Shown: positions 37,756-47,700, counted from the stretch's first letter. The stretch: DNA of 64,000 nt from Pseudoruminococcus massiliensis (GCF_900291955.1 NZ_OLMR01000008.1:20089-84088), one strand, 5' to 3'. Notes: generated by a model not told the origin, from the sequence alone. Numbers and translations: made by a program.

Positions 37756-38352
37756 TTAATTTATCTGTTCGCCCTCTGCGGCAGCTTCAATCGCCTTGCG
37801 AATTTCTTCTACACCCTCGCCGTTCTCTGATGAACAAGGGAATAATCTTACATCACCAAATACAGACATCTGCTGACGCATTTCCTCAATTCTTGTGGTA
37901 CGCTGGGATTTTTTCAGCTTGTCGAGCTTAGTCATAGCAACAATAAAATTAAAGCCATTATGCGAAAGGAAGTCTATCATATTCATATCGTCTTTTGTAG
38001 CAGGGTGACGCAAATCGCAAATCTGTATAACCATACGAATATCTCTATTCATTGCAAAATAGCCTTCTACAAGCTCTGCCCATCGTCTTTTTTCGCTATC
38101 CGATACCTTTGCATAGCCATAACCGGGCAAATCTGCAAGTCTTACAGTTTTGAGGTTAAAAAAATTTATTGTTGCGGTTTTACCAGGAGTTGCACTAACT
38201 CTTGCAAGGGCTTTTCTGTTGAGAATTTTATTTATAAGCGAGGATTTTCCGACATTTGAACGCCCTGAAAATACTATTTCCGGTAGGTCCGACGGCGGAA
38301 TCTGTGAAGATTTTCCATATGCCGCCTCAAAACTTGCTATCTGAAAATTCAT
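37756..38352 (-). CDS. engB: Ribosome-biogenesis GTPase EngB/YsxC
   Basis: The 198-residue GTPase has G1 GRSNVGKSS (about 31-39), G3 DLPGYG, G4 TKLDK and G5 CSSE, in the size and order of YsxC/YihA. It is needed for large ribosomal subunit assembly. It directly follows lon (12-bp gap), the lon-engB order seen in many Firmicutes, so the two are cotranscribed. Confidence 0.95.
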   Translation of the reverse strand: MNFQIASFEAAYGKSSQIPPSDLPEIVFSGRSNVGKSSLINKILNRKALARVSATPGKTATINFFNLKTVRLADLPGYGYAKVSDSEKRRWAELVEGYFAMNRDIRMVIQICDLRHPATKDDMNMIDFLSHNGFNFIVAMTKLDKLKKSQRTTRIEEMRQQMSVFGDVRLFPCSSENGEGVEEIRKAIEAAAEGEQIN

Positions 38353-38364
38353 AGTTATGCTCCT

Positions 38365-40770
38365 TTATATACGAGTTTCAAGAACTTCTGTTTTAGGCTC
38401 TTTTTTTGCGTGTTTTTTTCCTGTCTGCTTTTTAGAGCAGAGGGCTGTATCCAAAACCTCATCAATAGTGCTTACAGGCACAAATTTAACTTCGTTCTTG
38501 ACAGTATCGTCAATCTCCTCAAGATTTGGTACATTATCCTTTGGAATAATAACTGTTCTTATTCCCAGTCTATATGCTGCAAGAGATTTTTCTTTCAATC
38601 CACCTATTGGCAAAACTCTGCCTCTAAGCGTAATTTCTCCCGTCATTGCAATATCTCTGCGAACTGCTCTGCCTGTCAACGCAGATGTAATTGCAGTAGC
38701 AATAGTTATACCCGCTGAAGGGCCGTCCTTTGGTGTTGCTCCCTCTGGAACATGAATGTGAAAATCATAAATCTTATAGAAATCTTTTTCAATACCAAGA
38801 GTCTCTGCACGAGTTCTTACACAAGTAAATGCTGCCTGAGCAGATTCTTTCATAACATCACCGAGAGAGCCTGTAAGAATAAGCTTTCCGCTTCCGCTTG
38901 TTACAGCAACCTCAACAGGTAATGTCACTCCGCCAACAGCTGTCCAAGCAAGACCCGTAGCCAAACCAACTTCGTCCTTATCATTCATTTCGTCTCTATT
39001 GAACTTTCTTGCACCGAGAAAATCTTCAATATTTTTAACAGAAATTCTTACACTCTTTTCCTCACCAGAAACGATTTTTACAGCAGCCTTTCTCATAAGC
39101 TTTGCTATATATCTCTCAAGAGTTCTGACACCAGCTTCTCTTGTGTAATTCTCAATTAAATCAACCAAAGCACTATCAGTAATCTTAAAGTTTTTTGAAG
39201 TTAAACCATTCTTTTTAAGCTGTTTCTTAATGAGATGCTTTTTAGCAATATTCAGCTTTTCTTCGCTTGTATAGCTTGAAAGCTCGATTATATCCATTCT
39301 GTCACGAAGCGGTGCAGGAATTGATGAAAGATTATTTGCAGTAGTTACAAAAAGTACCTGACTCAAATCAAACGGCATATCTATATAATGGTCATAGAAC
39401 GAGAAATTCTGCTCACTATCAAGAACTTCAAGCAAGGCAGAAGTCGGGTCACCTCTGAAATCATTTCCAAGCTTGTCTATCTCATCAAGGAGAATAAGTG
39501 GATTGTTAGTTTTAGCTTGAGTCATAGCGTACATAATTCTACCTTGCATAGCACCAAGATATGTTCTTCTGTGTCCACGAATTTCGCTTTCATCGTGTAC
39601 ACCGCCAAGTGCAACTCTTGCATAGCTTTTGCCCAATGCCTCAGCAATAGATTTTGCGATTGAGGTTTTGCCAACTCCAGGAGGGCCTGCAAGACAAAGA
39701 ATCATCTGATTATTTTTTTCCTTACAAAGTTGTTTTACAGCTATTGCCTCAATGATTCTTTCCTTAACCTCCTTCATTCCGTAGTGGTCGCTATCAAGTT
39801 TGTTTCTGATTTTTGCAATGTCTGTTTCATCAATCGTAGATGTATTCCAAGGCAAAGCAAGGCAAGCATCAAGATATGAGCGAATAATTCCTGCCTCCTG
39901 AGAAATCGACGGAAGCTTAGAAAGCTTTTCAATTTCCTTTTTAAGCTTTTGCTCGTTTTCTTCGGAAAGTTGAAGCTCATCAACTTTCTCAGTATACTTA
40001 TCAAGCTCCTCTGCTAAATCAGAATCTCCAAGCATATTTTCGCCAAGCTCATCATTTATAGCTTTCAAACGCTCTTTAAGATAATATTCACGCTGATTTT
40101 CGTCCATAGACGCTTTTACTTTTTCGCCTATATCGTGTTCAGTGTTAAGTATTATAAATTCTTCATTAAGATATTCAAGCAACATATTAAGACGCTTTTC
40201 TATATCAAGCTCATTAAGAATATCCATTTTATAATTAAGATTTACAATAGCGTGTTCAGCTACAAGATCGCATAAAGTTCCTGCGTCCTCACAAGAACGA
40301 ATCATTGTAACCGTATCATTAGAAAGTCTGAGATACTGCGGTAAAATCTGAACATTTTTTACAAATGCTATTTTTACTGCCTGTTTCAAGGCTGATATTG
40401 TTATATTATCATCTGTATTTGTAAGTTCAGCCTCCTGAACCTCAGCTTCCATAAAGGACTCAGTTTCAGTATATCTGATTGTATTTGCCCTGAACAAACC
40501 TTCAACAATTATTCTGATTTCAGAATCTGAAATTCTTATTGCCTGCTTTATTTCTGCAACAGTACCAATCTTTGTAAGATTGCTTTCAAGCTCCTCGTCC
40601 TCAAGTACATTTATAGTGGCTGGCATAAATACTCTTTGGTCTTTTTTTATAGACTCAGTTAAAGCTATTACTGCTTTCTTAGAGCTTACATCATATTGAG
40701 TAGTTGAAAGCGGATATACAACTAAACCTCGTGTTGGAATAACAGGTAATGTAATAATCTCCGTATCCAT
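38365..40770 (-). CDS. lon: ATP-dependent protease Lon
   Basis: 801 residues. The ATG at 40770 sits behind GGAGG; the TTG at 40782 is part of that site and is not used. The order is a LonB substrate domain (to about 200), a coiled coil, AAA+ with Walker A LAGPPGVGKTS and Walker B LILLDEIDK, and the protease domain with the S685 (DGPSAG) and K726 (GGLKEKS) dyad. It degrades damaged and regulatory proteins in the cytosol. The last 25 residues are Lys-rich. First gene of lon-engB-Nudix-DUF3783-cca. Confidence 0.96.
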   Translation of the reverse strand: MDTEIITLPVIPTRGLVVYPLSTTQYDVSSKKAVIALTESIKKDQRVFMPATINVLEDEELESNLTKIGTVAEIKQAIRISDSEIRIIVEGLFRANTIRYTETESFMEAEVQEAELTNTDDNITISALKQAVKIAFVKNVQILPQYLRLSNDTVTMIRSCEDAGTLCDLVAEHAIVNLNYKMDILNELDIEKRLNMLLEYLNEEFIILNTEHDIGEKVKASMDENQREYYLKERLKAINDELGENMLGDSDLAEELDKYTEKVDELQLSEENEQKLKKEIEKLSKLPSISQEAGIIRSYLDACLALPWNTSTIDETDIAKIRNKLDSDHYGMKEVKERIIEAIAVKQLCKEKNNQMILCLAGPPGVGKTSIAKSIAEALGKSYARVALGGVHDESEIRGHRRTYLGAMQGRIMYAMTQAKTNNPLILLDEIDKLGNDFRGDPTSALLEVLDSEQNFSFYDHYIDMPFDLSQVLFVTTANNLSSIPAPLRDRMDIIELSSYTSEEKLNIAKKHLIKKQLKKNGLTSKNFKITDSALVDLIENYTREAGVRTLERYIAKLMRKAAVKIVSGEEKSVRISVKNIEDFLGARKFNRDEMNDKDEVGLATGLAWTAVGGVTLPVEVAVTSGSGKLILTGSLGDVMKESAQAAFTCVRTRAETLGIEKDFYKIYDFHIHVPEGATPKDGPSAGITIATAITSALTGRAVRRDIAMTGEITLRGRVLPIGGLKEKSLAAYRLGIRTVIIPKDNVPNLEEIDDTVKNEVKFVPVSTIDEVLDTALCSKKQTGKKHAKKEPKTEVLETRI

Positions 40771-40825
40771 ATTGTCCTCCAATAAATTTTATATCTATAT
40801 CGTATTTTTAAAAATAATTAGCATA

Positions 40826-40860
40826 AAGGGGAAAATCCACAGAATAGATTTTCCCCTTTT
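40826..40860. terminator. Terminator upstream of lon / after the 101-residue gene
   Basis: AAAGGGGAAAATC/GATTTTCCCCTTT is a 13-bp stem with an A/T flank on each side; it ends the transcript of the 101-residue ORF on the minus strand. Confidence 0.8.
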
Positions 40861-40893
40861 GTTAAGTCTAATATACTATTCTTAGACTGAATT

Positions 40894-41199
40894 TTACTTT
40901 TCAGAAGATTTTGCAAGCTCTCTTTCAAGCCATGCGACAGCTAAATCAAGTGCAACTGCAAGATTTTCTTTCTCGCCTGTCTTGATAATCTGCTTTCTTG
41001 CACTGATTTCTGTATCTGTGCTTAAAAGCTGAATTGTAACCTTATTGGCACAATCAAGATTATTTGAATTTTCCTTAGACTTGATTTGCAGCTTAATAAC
41101 ATAGGGGTCTTTCATATCTCCGAAAAAAATCGTGTCATTATTTCTTACAAGCGGTTTTCCTCTGTAATAAAGTGGAAATGTAGTTTTAGTGTTAGACAT
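40894..41199 (-). CDS. Small conserved hypothetical protein
   Basis: 101 residues from ATG 41199, which has GGAGG in front; the frame continues upstream to 41283 but without a usable start. It begins MSNTKTTFPLYYRGKPLVRN and contains a beta-rich centre (IFFGDMKDPYVIKLQIKSK) and a helical C-terminus with AVALDLAVAWLERELAK. I recognise it only as a clostridial conserved hypothetical. Cytosolic, no metal or membrane motifs. Flanked by hairpins on both sides, so probably a single-gene unit. Confidence 0.75.
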   Translation of the reverse strand: MSNTKTTFPLYYRGKPLVRNNDTIFFGDMKDPYVIKLQIKSKENSNNLDCANKVTIQLLSTDTEISARKQIIKTGEKENLAVALDLAVAWLERELAKSSEK

Positions 41200-41250
41200 A
41201 TAATCCTCCAATCGCAGTAAGTATGATTTATAAACGGTTAAAGAAACTAC

Positions 41251-41284
41251 TGTGCCTTGTGCAAGGAAATTTGCACAAGGCACA
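41251..41284 (-). terminator. Strong hairpin after ireB
   Basis: GTGCCTTGTGCAA/TTGCACAAGGCAC is a perfect 13-bp stem with a 6-nt loop. The downstream sequence on the minus strand is only moderately T-rich. Likely the end of the pheST-ireB transcript. Confidence 0.65.
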
Positions 41285-41396
41285 AAAACGCAGTAGATTC
41301 ACAAATTTAAGGTCTTACCATAATACTTTTTATTTTGGTAAGATATGCTTCAGATTTTATTTAAAACCATCAGGCACTCCTTTTAGCAATGATGTC

Positions 41397-41642
41397 TTAA
41401 AGATTTAAATAATTCTTTAACAAAACTTCAAGCAAATCATCACGATCAATTTTTCTTATAAGATTTCTCGCGTTATTGTGAGTAGTTATATAAGTGGGAT
41501 CCTCAGACAAAATATATCCGACAATCTGATTCAGAGGATTATAGCCTTTTTCCTCAAGAGCCTTATAAACCGTAGTAAGAATAACTCTTATGCTCTCATC
41601 TTTATTGCCGTTAATAGAAAAGACCATAGTTTTGTCCTGCAC
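41397..41642 (-). CDS. ireB: IreB family regulatory phosphoprotein (UPF0297)
   Basis: 81 residues. GTG 41642 is chosen because it sits 5 bp after GGAGGTGG and gives the normal family length. Family signatures are [33 protein letters not shown] and the Tyr-containing end. In enterococci IreB is phosphorylated by the PASTA kinase IreK and affects cephalosporin resistance. It lies about 100 bp after pheT. The frame extends to 41699 without conserved residues. Confidence 0.9.
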   Translation of the reverse strand: MQDKTMVFSINGNKDESIRVILTTVYKALEEKGYNPLNQIVGYILSEDPTYITTHNNARNLIRKIDRDDLLEVLLKNYLNL

Positions 41643-41738
41643 GAGTACCACCTCCATACTGCTTATTTTAGCATATACATTATAGGATTTCAAGTACAAA
41701 TTGTAAATTTGACACTAAAATGACCAATTTATTGTGCA

Positions 41739-44132
41739 TTATGCTCTAAGAACTGCACCCTCATTTTCAAGGGCCTTCATAATTTTCTTCATAGTGCTGT
41801 TAGCGTGTTCATCTGTGAGGGTTTCATTATGAGAACGCATTGTGATTCTGAATGCAACATTCTTCTTACCCTTTTCAATCTGTTCACCTTGATATACATC
41901 AAAGAGCTTAACAGATTCGAGAGTAGAACCAGCAGATTTTTTCATAGCCTTTTCGAGTGTAAGAACAGGGATATTCTCATCACAGATAACTGCAATATCT
42001 CTTGTTACAGCAGGGAACTTAGGAAGTGGAGTATACTGCTTTTCAGATTTTGTATACTTAAAGAGCAAATCAGCCTCAAGCTCAAAAGCATAAACTCTCT
42101 CAACGATACCATAGTTTTCAGCTACCTGTGGGTGAAGTTCGCCGAATACGCCAATTCTTTCGCCGTCAATAGTAAGAACAGCACAACGACCTGGGTGATA
42201 TGCAAATTCATCAGCGGAAGCCTCTACATCATAATCATAGATTGAAAGTCTGTCGAGAGTTTCTTCTACAATGCCCTTTAACTCAAAGAAATCAGACAAG
42301 CCATAGAAACCACCTATAAGCTTATTCTTTTCGACAGGAAGCTTATCATCTGTTGTAGGAATATACTCACGAGCAAGCTCATAGAGATAAGCCTTTTCGT
42401 TTCTGTTGTTATAGTTCTTTGCAAGGATTTCAAGAATTGAAGGAAGTGCAGTTGTACGCATTACGCTTGTATCCTCACCGAGCGGATTTGTTATAACAAC
42501 TGAACGGCGAAGTTTGCTATCCTTTGGCATAAGAATCTTATCATAATACTTAGGGCTTACAAAAGAATATGTCATAATCTCGCTCAAACCAAGAGCAAGC
42601 ATTGTTGACGCAATCTTATTATCAAACTTCTGACGAGCTGTATACTTACCTTGAGCACCACCGCTTATAGAAGTTGATGGAATTGTGTTGTAGCCTACGA
42701 AACGAGCAATTTCTTCTGCAATATCAGCCTTATGCTGGAGGTCAGGTCTGAATGTTGGCGGAAGAACATCTTCTCCGTCAAATTCACATTCAAGCTTTGT
42801 AAGAATAGCCCTCATTTCGTCAACAGAAAGCTTTGTATCAAGGAATGAGTTAATCCAATCAGGCTCAAGAGCAATTCTCTTTCTTACATTTATCTTGTCG
42901 ATAGATTCACCAGCAAAGTCGATAATCTCGCCATCATATACATCTCCTGCGTCAAGAAGCTCTACAAGCTCACAAGCTCTCTGAAGTGCAGGCAAGCAAT
43001 TATTCGGGTCAAGTCCCTTTTCGTAGCGTGAGGAAGCGTCTGTTCTCATACCATGCTCTTTAGCTGTAAGACGGACAGATGCACCATCAAAGTTAGCAGA
43101 TTCAAAAACGATAGTGTTTGTATCATCAACAATTCCGCTGAACTCTCCACCCATAACACCAGCAATAGCGATAGGCTTATTTTCATCTGCTATAATAAGG
43201 TTCTTTTCTGAAAGCTTACGCTCAATTCCGTCAAGAGTTGTAATAGTTTCCCCTGCTTTTGCATTTCTTATGCGGATTTTAGCACCGTCAACAAAACGCA
43301 AGTCAAAAGCGTGCATAGGTTGACCATATTCAAGCATAACATAGTTAGTAATATCAACGATATTATTAATAGGGCGAACTCCCATAGCACGAAGTCTTTC
43401 ACGAAGCCAGCGTGGTGATGGCTTTACTCTTACATTCTTAACGATTTTTGCACTATACATCTTGCAAAGCTCTTTGTTTTCAATCTTAACATCGAGCATA
43501 CCCTCACAGCTTTCGCCGATACCCTTTACAACAGGCGTATGAAGCTTAAGTGGCTTATTATAAGTAGCGGCAGCCTCTCTTGCAAGACCAATAACAGAGA
43601 AACAATCAGGACGGTTTGAAGTGATTTCAAACTCAACCTTTGTATCATTAAGACCTATTGCATCTCTTATATCATCGCCGACCTTGCAGTCCTCTTGAAT
43701 AAGGAAAATGCCGTCCTCAATAGCATAAGGGAAATCATGAACAGTTACTCCAAGCTCTGCAACAGAACAGAACATACCTTGGCTCAATACTCCACGAAGC
43801 TTGCCCTTCTTAATCTTCTGACCGCTATGGACAACAGAATTATCCTTTGCGACAGGTACAAGTACATCAGGAACAACATTTGTTGCGGCTGTAACTATCT
43901 GAATAGGTTCAGCCTCGCCAACATCAACCTTGCAAACTGTAAGTCTGTCTGCATCAGGATGCTTTTCTGTTGAAAGAACTCTACCGACAACTATATTTTT
44001 AAGCTCAGAGCCTTCTTTTTCAAAGCTCTCAACCTTAGAACCACTCATTGTAATTGCTTCAGAGAATTCTCTCATATTGATATTTTCATCAATGTCAACG
44101 AACTCACGAAGCCATCTCATAGATAAATTCAT
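41739..44132 (-). CDS. pheT: Phenylalanyl-tRNA synthetase beta subunit
   Basis: The 797-residue length is normal. Start MNLSMRWLREFVDI, the EMAP/tRNA-binding OB domain at about 40-150 (VVGRVLSTEKHPDADRL), the B3/B4 domain with editing site (about 210-380), the B5 domain and the C-terminal ferredoxin-fold anticodon domain (about 700-797, FPAVTRDIAVI). With PheS it forms the alpha2-beta2 enzyme that charges tRNA-Phe and clears Tyr mischarging. It follows pheS by 13 bp and shares the T-box leader. Confidence 0.96.
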   Translation of the reverse strand: MNLSMRWLREFVDIDENINMREFSEAITMSGSKVESFEKEGSELKNIVVGRVLSTEKHPDADRLTVCKVDVGEAEPIQIVTAATNVVPDVLVPVAKDNSVVHSGQKIKKGKLRGVLSQGMFCSVAELGVTVHDFPYAIEDGIFLIQEDCKVGDDIRDAIGLNDTKVEFEITSNRPDCFSVIGLAREAAATYNKPLKLHTPVVKGIGESCEGMLDVKIENKELCKMYSAKIVKNVRVKPSPRWLRERLRAMGVRPINNIVDITNYVMLEYGQPMHAFDLRFVDGAKIRIRNAKAGETITTLDGIERKLSEKNLIIADENKPIAIAGVMGGEFSGIVDDTNTIVFESANFDGASVRLTAKEHGMRTDASSRYEKGLDPNNCLPALQRACELVELLDAGDVYDGEIIDFAGESIDKINVRKRIALEPDWINSFLDTKLSVDEMRAILTKLECEFDGEDVLPPTFRPDLQHKADIAEEIARFVGYNTIPSTSISGGAQGKYTARQKFDNKIASTMLALGLSEIMTYSFVSPKYYDKILMPKDSKLRRSVVITNPLGEDTSVMRTTALPSILEILAKNYNNRNEKAYLYELAREYIPTTDDKLPVEKNKLIGGFYGLSDFFELKGIVEETLDRLSIYDYDVEASADEFAYHPGRCAVLTIDGERIGVFGELHPQVAENYGIVERVYAFELEADLLFKYTKSEKQYTPLPKFPAVTRDIAVICDENIPVLTLEKAMKKSAGSTLESVKLFDVYQGEQIEKGKKNVAFRITMRSHNETLTDEHANSTMKKIMKALENEGAVLRA

Positions 44133-44145
44133 TTTTTATACCTCC

Positions 44146-45165
44146 TTAGAACTGCGACAGGAATCTTACATCATTTTCATAGAAAAGACGCATATCATCA
44201 ATATTATAACGACGCATTGCAACTCTCTCAAGACCAAGACCAAGTGCAAAGCCTGTATATTCCTCAGGGTCAATGTTGCAGTTTTCGAGAACCTTAGGGT
44301 GAACCATTCCACAACCGAGAATTTCAATCCAGCCTTCGTTCTTGCAAAGACGACAGCCGGCACCCTTACAGTTAAAGCACTGAACATCAACTTCAGCAGA
44401 TGGCTCTGTAAATGGGAAGTGATGCGGACGGAAACGAACAACTGAATCTTCACCATAAAGACGCTTTACGAATGTTTCAAGTGTACCCTTGAGGTCAGCA
44501 AAGGTAATGCCTTTATCAACAACAAGTCCCTCAATCTGATGGAAAAGTGGTGAATGTGTTGCATCAACTGCATCTGAACGATAAACTCTACCTGGAGAAA
44601 TTATGCGAATAGGAGGCTTTTGCTTTTCCATAACACGAATCTGAACAGGTGATGTCTGTGTTCTGAGAACGATATTATCATTGATATAGAATGTATCCTG
44701 AGTATCACGAGCTGGGTGATCCTTTGGAATATTCAATGCCTCAAAGTTATAATAATCATACTCAACCTCTGGACCATCGACAATATCAAAGCCCATTCCG
44801 ACAAAGATTTCTTTAATCTCATCAAGAACAATAGAAAGTGGGTGCTTATTGCCAAGCTCATGTTTCTTTCCTGGAAGTGTAACATCAAGCTTTTCTGCCG
44901 CAAGCTTTGCATTTCTCTCTTTAGTTTTTATGTCAGCCTGTGCAGATTCAAGAAGCTGTGTTATATTTTCTCTTACTTCATTTGCAAGCTGTCCTATTAC
45001 CGGACGCTCCTCAGGAGAAAGCTTACCCATTTGCTTTAGAATAGCTGTGAGTTCACCTTTCTTTCCGAGATACTTTACTCGAAGAGCCTCAAGCTCTTGC
45101 TTTGAACTTGCTTTAGCAAGCTCTTCCTGTGCCTGTTGCCTGATATTTTCAAGCTGTTCTTTCAT
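44146..45165 (-). CDS. pheS: Phenylalanyl-tRNA synthetase alpha subunit
   Basis: 339 residues from ATG 45165, directly behind GAGGTG; the frame extends to 45243 through repeat DNA but that part is not the family N-terminus. It has an N-terminal coiled coil (1-90), then class II motif 2 ([17 protein letters not shown]) and motif 3 ([14 protein letters not shown]). It contains the active site of the Phe enzyme. Expression is controlled by a T-box leader that lies about 500 bp upstream, unusually far because of inserted repeats. Confidence 0.96.
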   Translation of the reverse strand: MKEQLENIRQQAQEELAKASSKQELEALRVKYLGKKGELTAILKQMGKLSPEERPVIGQLANEVRENITQLLESAQADIKTKERNAKLAAEKLDVTLPGKKHELGNKHPLSIVLDEIKEIFVGMGFDIVDGPEVEYDYYNFEALNIPKDHPARDTQDTFYINDNIVLRTQTSPVQIRVMEKQKPPIRIISPGRVYRSDAVDATHSPLFHQIEGLVVDKGITFADLKGTLETFVKRLYGEDSVVRFRPHHFPFTEPSAEVDVQCFNCKGAGCRLCKNEGWIEILGCGMVHPKVLENCNIDPEEYTGFALGLGLERVAMRRYNIDDMRLFYENDVRFLSQF

Positions 45166-45190
45166 ACTTTTCACCTCAAAAAAATTTATG

Positions 45191-45260
45191 TTAAGGGCTT
45201 TGCCCTTAAAACCCACGAGGGACGCTGTCCCTCGACTCTGCAAGCCTTTGAAAAGGCTTG
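45191..45260. repeat. Three-hairpin intergenic repeat
   Basis: Three short perfect hairpins follow each other: TTAAGGGC..GCCCTTAA (45191-45209), CGAGGGAC..GTCCCTCG (45216-45234) and CAAGCCTT..AAGGCTTG (45241-45260). A related set, with two of the hairpins, is at 49401-49457 in front of ytfJ. They look like members of a dispersed intergenic repeat family. Confidence 0.8.
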
Positions 45261-45638
45261 AGCGAAACTTTTAACTTTCTTATGGGAAGATTAGTAATTT
45301 CTTCGACCACATCAATAAACTTCCCACACATCGGCAGAGCCGAACGGCATAGCCTGTTCGGCTACGGTAGATTCTTCATCCGCGTCAACCAACTTCCCAT
45401 AATCCACCACGAGCGAGGCTTGCCGAGCGATTCCATGTTTTGGCTGCGGCGGCTCGCCGCCTTGAGCGAAACTTTTAACTTTCTTATGGGAAGATTAGTA
45501 ATTTCTTCGACCACATCAATAAACTTCCCACGCATCGGCAGAGCCGAACGGCATAGCCTGTTCGGCTACGGTAGATTCTTCATCCGCGTCAACCAACTTC
45601 CCATAATCCACCACGAGCGAGGCTTGCCGAGCGATTCC
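45258..45638. repeat. Two nearly identical 177-bp direct repeats in the pheS leader
   Basis: 45258-45434 and 45462-45638 differ at about one base (CACACATCGG against CACGCATCGG), period 204 bp. The 27-bp spacer is GC-rich (GGCTGCGGCGGCTCGCCGCC hairpin). Each copy has an internal GCCGAAC/GTTCGGC hairpin. The composition is unlike the host genes around. They lie between the T-box terminator and pheS, so they are part of the mRNA leader. Confidence 0.9.
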
Positions 45639-45665
45639 GCGTCTTCGCCGTGGGTCGGCACCCAC

Positions 45666-45935
45666 AAAAAATGCTTTCGTTCCTGACTTTTTAGTGTCAG
45701 GGACGAAAGCATATATAATCTTCCGTGGTACCACCCTTGTTTTTGCAATAAGCAAACTCTCATTATGCCTTTAACGGTGCTTTTCTCCGTTACCGCCTAA
45801 TCTGCATAAGCATTTCAGCAGTACCGCTCGGAAATGAACTTCATCTCATTCCACAGACAAAATTGCTCTCAGCCCTCGACAATTTTTCTCTTTAGACTGC
45901 ATATAAATGGACTACTTTTTTCGTCATTGCGTTTA
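45666..45935 (-). promoter_or_regulatory. T-box leader (Phe) of pheST
   Basis: The minus strand carries the T-box core AGGGTGGTACCACGG (45723-45737), preceded by the stem I region with AAGTTCATTTCCGAGCGG, where TTC is the Phe specifier codon, and followed by a strong terminator: ATGCTTTCGT...ACGAAAGCAT (45671-45712) with a T run. Uncharged tRNA-Phe would pair with the specifier and the TGGN bulge and prevent termination, raising pheST expression. Confidence 0.92.
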
Positions 45936-45941
45936 TAGTAA

Positions 45942-45970
45942 ATTATATCATAAAAAATAAAAACTTGCAA
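45942..45970 (-). promoter_or_regulatory. pheST promoter
   Basis: On the minus strand TTGCAA (45965-45970) and TATAAT (45942-45947) have a 17-bp spacer, just upstream of the T-box leader and just after the stop of the NADAR gene. Confidence 0.8.
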
Positions 45971-45992
45971 GGAATTTGATAATATATTTTAG

Positions 45993-46883
45993 CTATTTCA
46001 CAAGCGAATAATCAACTAAGCCTTCATTTGCATAAACAGACTTAATTTCTTCTCTTACTTCTGTCAAAGCAAAGCCAAGAAGATTTTCACCTTGCCATTC
46101 ATAAGGATTATTTATTCGCTCATCATTTTCACTCATGCCAATGCCCCAAACTCTATCCATAGGACTTGCTTCAACAAGAATTTTATCACCTGTACTCAGC
46201 AGAAAATTCATAAGATTTCTATTTTGCGTAAACTTTAGATAATTGCCATTCAAAACAATGCTGTATTTTACATCATTCCATATCTTTTCATCGAAATTAC
46301 GAATTTTTCTGCCAAGTGATTTTATTTTATTTGGTTCATCAGAAACCATAATTTGCTCAAAAACTTCCTTATCATCAAAAAGCAAAGCTTTTTTCGATAT
46401 CATATATTGTTCCATACAACAATATTTATAATGCTCTTCATGAAATTCAGATTTCCACCACTGGCTAAAACAAGATTTTGTAATACCATTTTTAGACGGT
46501 CTATGTCCCCAAAAGAAAACAAAATCGGTTTTTTCACCACTTTTATATCTCTTTCTCAGCCAATCAATATTATATAGCGGTTTTCCATTTTCTTGCCAAA
46601 AATGAGTTGAAAAATCATTATGAATATAATGCATTTTTTCAATCTGGAATTCATCATAATCTCTTTCTAAAAATTCGTTCCAAAATTCACACCAGCTTTT
46701 CGGCTCAGGAAATAGTTCCACATATTCGTTCTGTTCACTTGGCGAAAGAGTTTTAAACCAATCATAGATATTATACCTATACTCCTCTCCAGAACCCATT
46801 CGCCAACCTATAGAATATCTTTCCATATAAGGATAAGCTATCCAAAGCGGTGGCATAAGTTTCTTTTCTTGCATAGTTTCCAC
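45993..46883 (-). CDS. NADAR-domain protein (YbiA/DUF1768-like)
   Basis: The 296-residue protein has an N-terminal part of unknown fold (1-120) and a NADAR domain (about 130-290): VFFWGHRPSKNGITKSCFSQWW, CMEQYMISKKALLF, and the end WQGENLLGFALTEVREEI. Known NADAR proteins act as N-glycosidases on riboflavin intermediates or remove ADP-ribose from guanine. The catalytic residues of the domain seem present, but the substrate of this version cannot be read. ATG 46883; rluB lies on the other side. Confidence 0.9.
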   Translation of the reverse strand: METMQEKKLMPPLWIAYPYMERYSIGWRMGSGEEYRYNIYDWFKTLSPSEQNEYVELFPEPKSWCEFWNEFLERDYDEFQIEKMHYIHNDFSTHFWQENGKPLYNIDWLRKRYKSGEKTDFVFFWGHRPSKNGITKSCFSQWWKSEFHEEHYKYCCMEQYMISKKALLFDDKEVFEQIMVSDEPNKIKSLGRKIRNFDEKIWNDVKYSIVLNGNYLKFTQNRNLMNFLLSTGDKILVEASPMDRVWGIGMSENDERINNPYEWQGENLLGFALTEVREEIKSVYANEGLVDYSLVK

Positions 46884-46910
46884 CTGATTTCAACTTTACA
46901 AATTAAGAAT

Positions 46911-47675
46911 TTATCTTGTTTCTTCTTTGCGTGATTCTGCTTTCTTTCTTGCATTAGCTAAAGCTTTCATCTCTTGTGGAGTAAGCTCTCTGTATTTTCC
47001 CGGCTGAAGCATACCTAATTTAATTGGACCTATGGCAGTTCTTTTCAGTCTTGCAACCTCAAGTCCGACTGCTTCACACATTTTTCTGATTTGACGGTTT
47101 CTGCCTTCTTCAAGAATAATCTCAAGAACTGTGCGTTCTCTTTCTTGAGCAAGAACCTTAATTCCAGCTGGTGAGGAAAGTCTGCCATCAACCAAAACAC
47201 CTTTTGTCAAAGCTGTAAGCTGTTCTTCAGATATTCTTGGGTGAACAGTTACACGATAGGTCTTTGCGACATGATGTGATGGGTGAATAATTTCATTTGC
47301 AAATGCTCCGTCATTAGTCATAAGAAGCAAACCTTCGCTTTCCCTATCAAGCCTTCCGACAGGATAAAGTCTTGTTGGAAAATCCTTTATAAGCTCTGCA
47401 ACACATTTACGGTCACGCTCATCACTCATTGTTGTAATATATCCTCTTGGTTTATGAAGCATAACATAATATTTTTTAGATTTTGCAGATGAATTTAGCT
47501 TTCTGCCTTGAACAATGATTTCATCTTTTTTAGGATTAGCTTTATCACCAAGAGTTACTGTTTTTCCGTTTACCTTTACCAAGCCTTTTTGTATAAGCTC
47601 CTCTGCCTTTCTGCGTGAAGCTATACCTGCATCGGCTATAATTTTCTGTATTCTTATAAGTTCGTTAGAAGCCAA
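46911..47675 (-). CDS. rluB: Pseudouridine synthase RluB family
   Basis: The 254-residue protein has an S4 RNA-binding domain (residues 4-50, RIQKIIADAGIASRRKAEELI) and an RsuA/RluB catalytic domain with the Asp in YPVGRLDRESEGLLLMTN and a late RNRQIRKMCEAVGL motif. It makes a pseudouridine in 23S rRNA. The C-terminus is basic. It is 25 bp after dacF and followed 27 bp later by the NADAR gene. The same neighbourhood as scpAB and dacF is usual in Firmicutes. Confidence 0.94.
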   Translation of the reverse strand: MASNELIRIQKIIADAGIASRRKAEELIQKGLVKVNGKTVTLGDKANPKKDEIIVQGRKLNSSAKSKKYYVMLHKPRGYITTMSDERDRKCVAELIKDFPTRLYPVGRLDRESEGLLLMTNDGAFANEIIHPSHHVAKTYRVTVHPRISEEQLTALTKGVLVDGRLSSPAGIKVLAQERERTVLEIILEEGRNRQIRKMCEAVGLEVARLKRTAIGPIKLGMLQPGKYRELTPQEMKALANARKKAESRKEETR

Positions 47676-47700
47676 ACTTATCCCTCTTTTCTTTATATTT

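Noticed and set aside
45258..45686. 142-residue plus-strand ORF over the repeats
   Set aside because: It consists of two copies of the DNA repeat plus part of the T-box terminator; no protein features.
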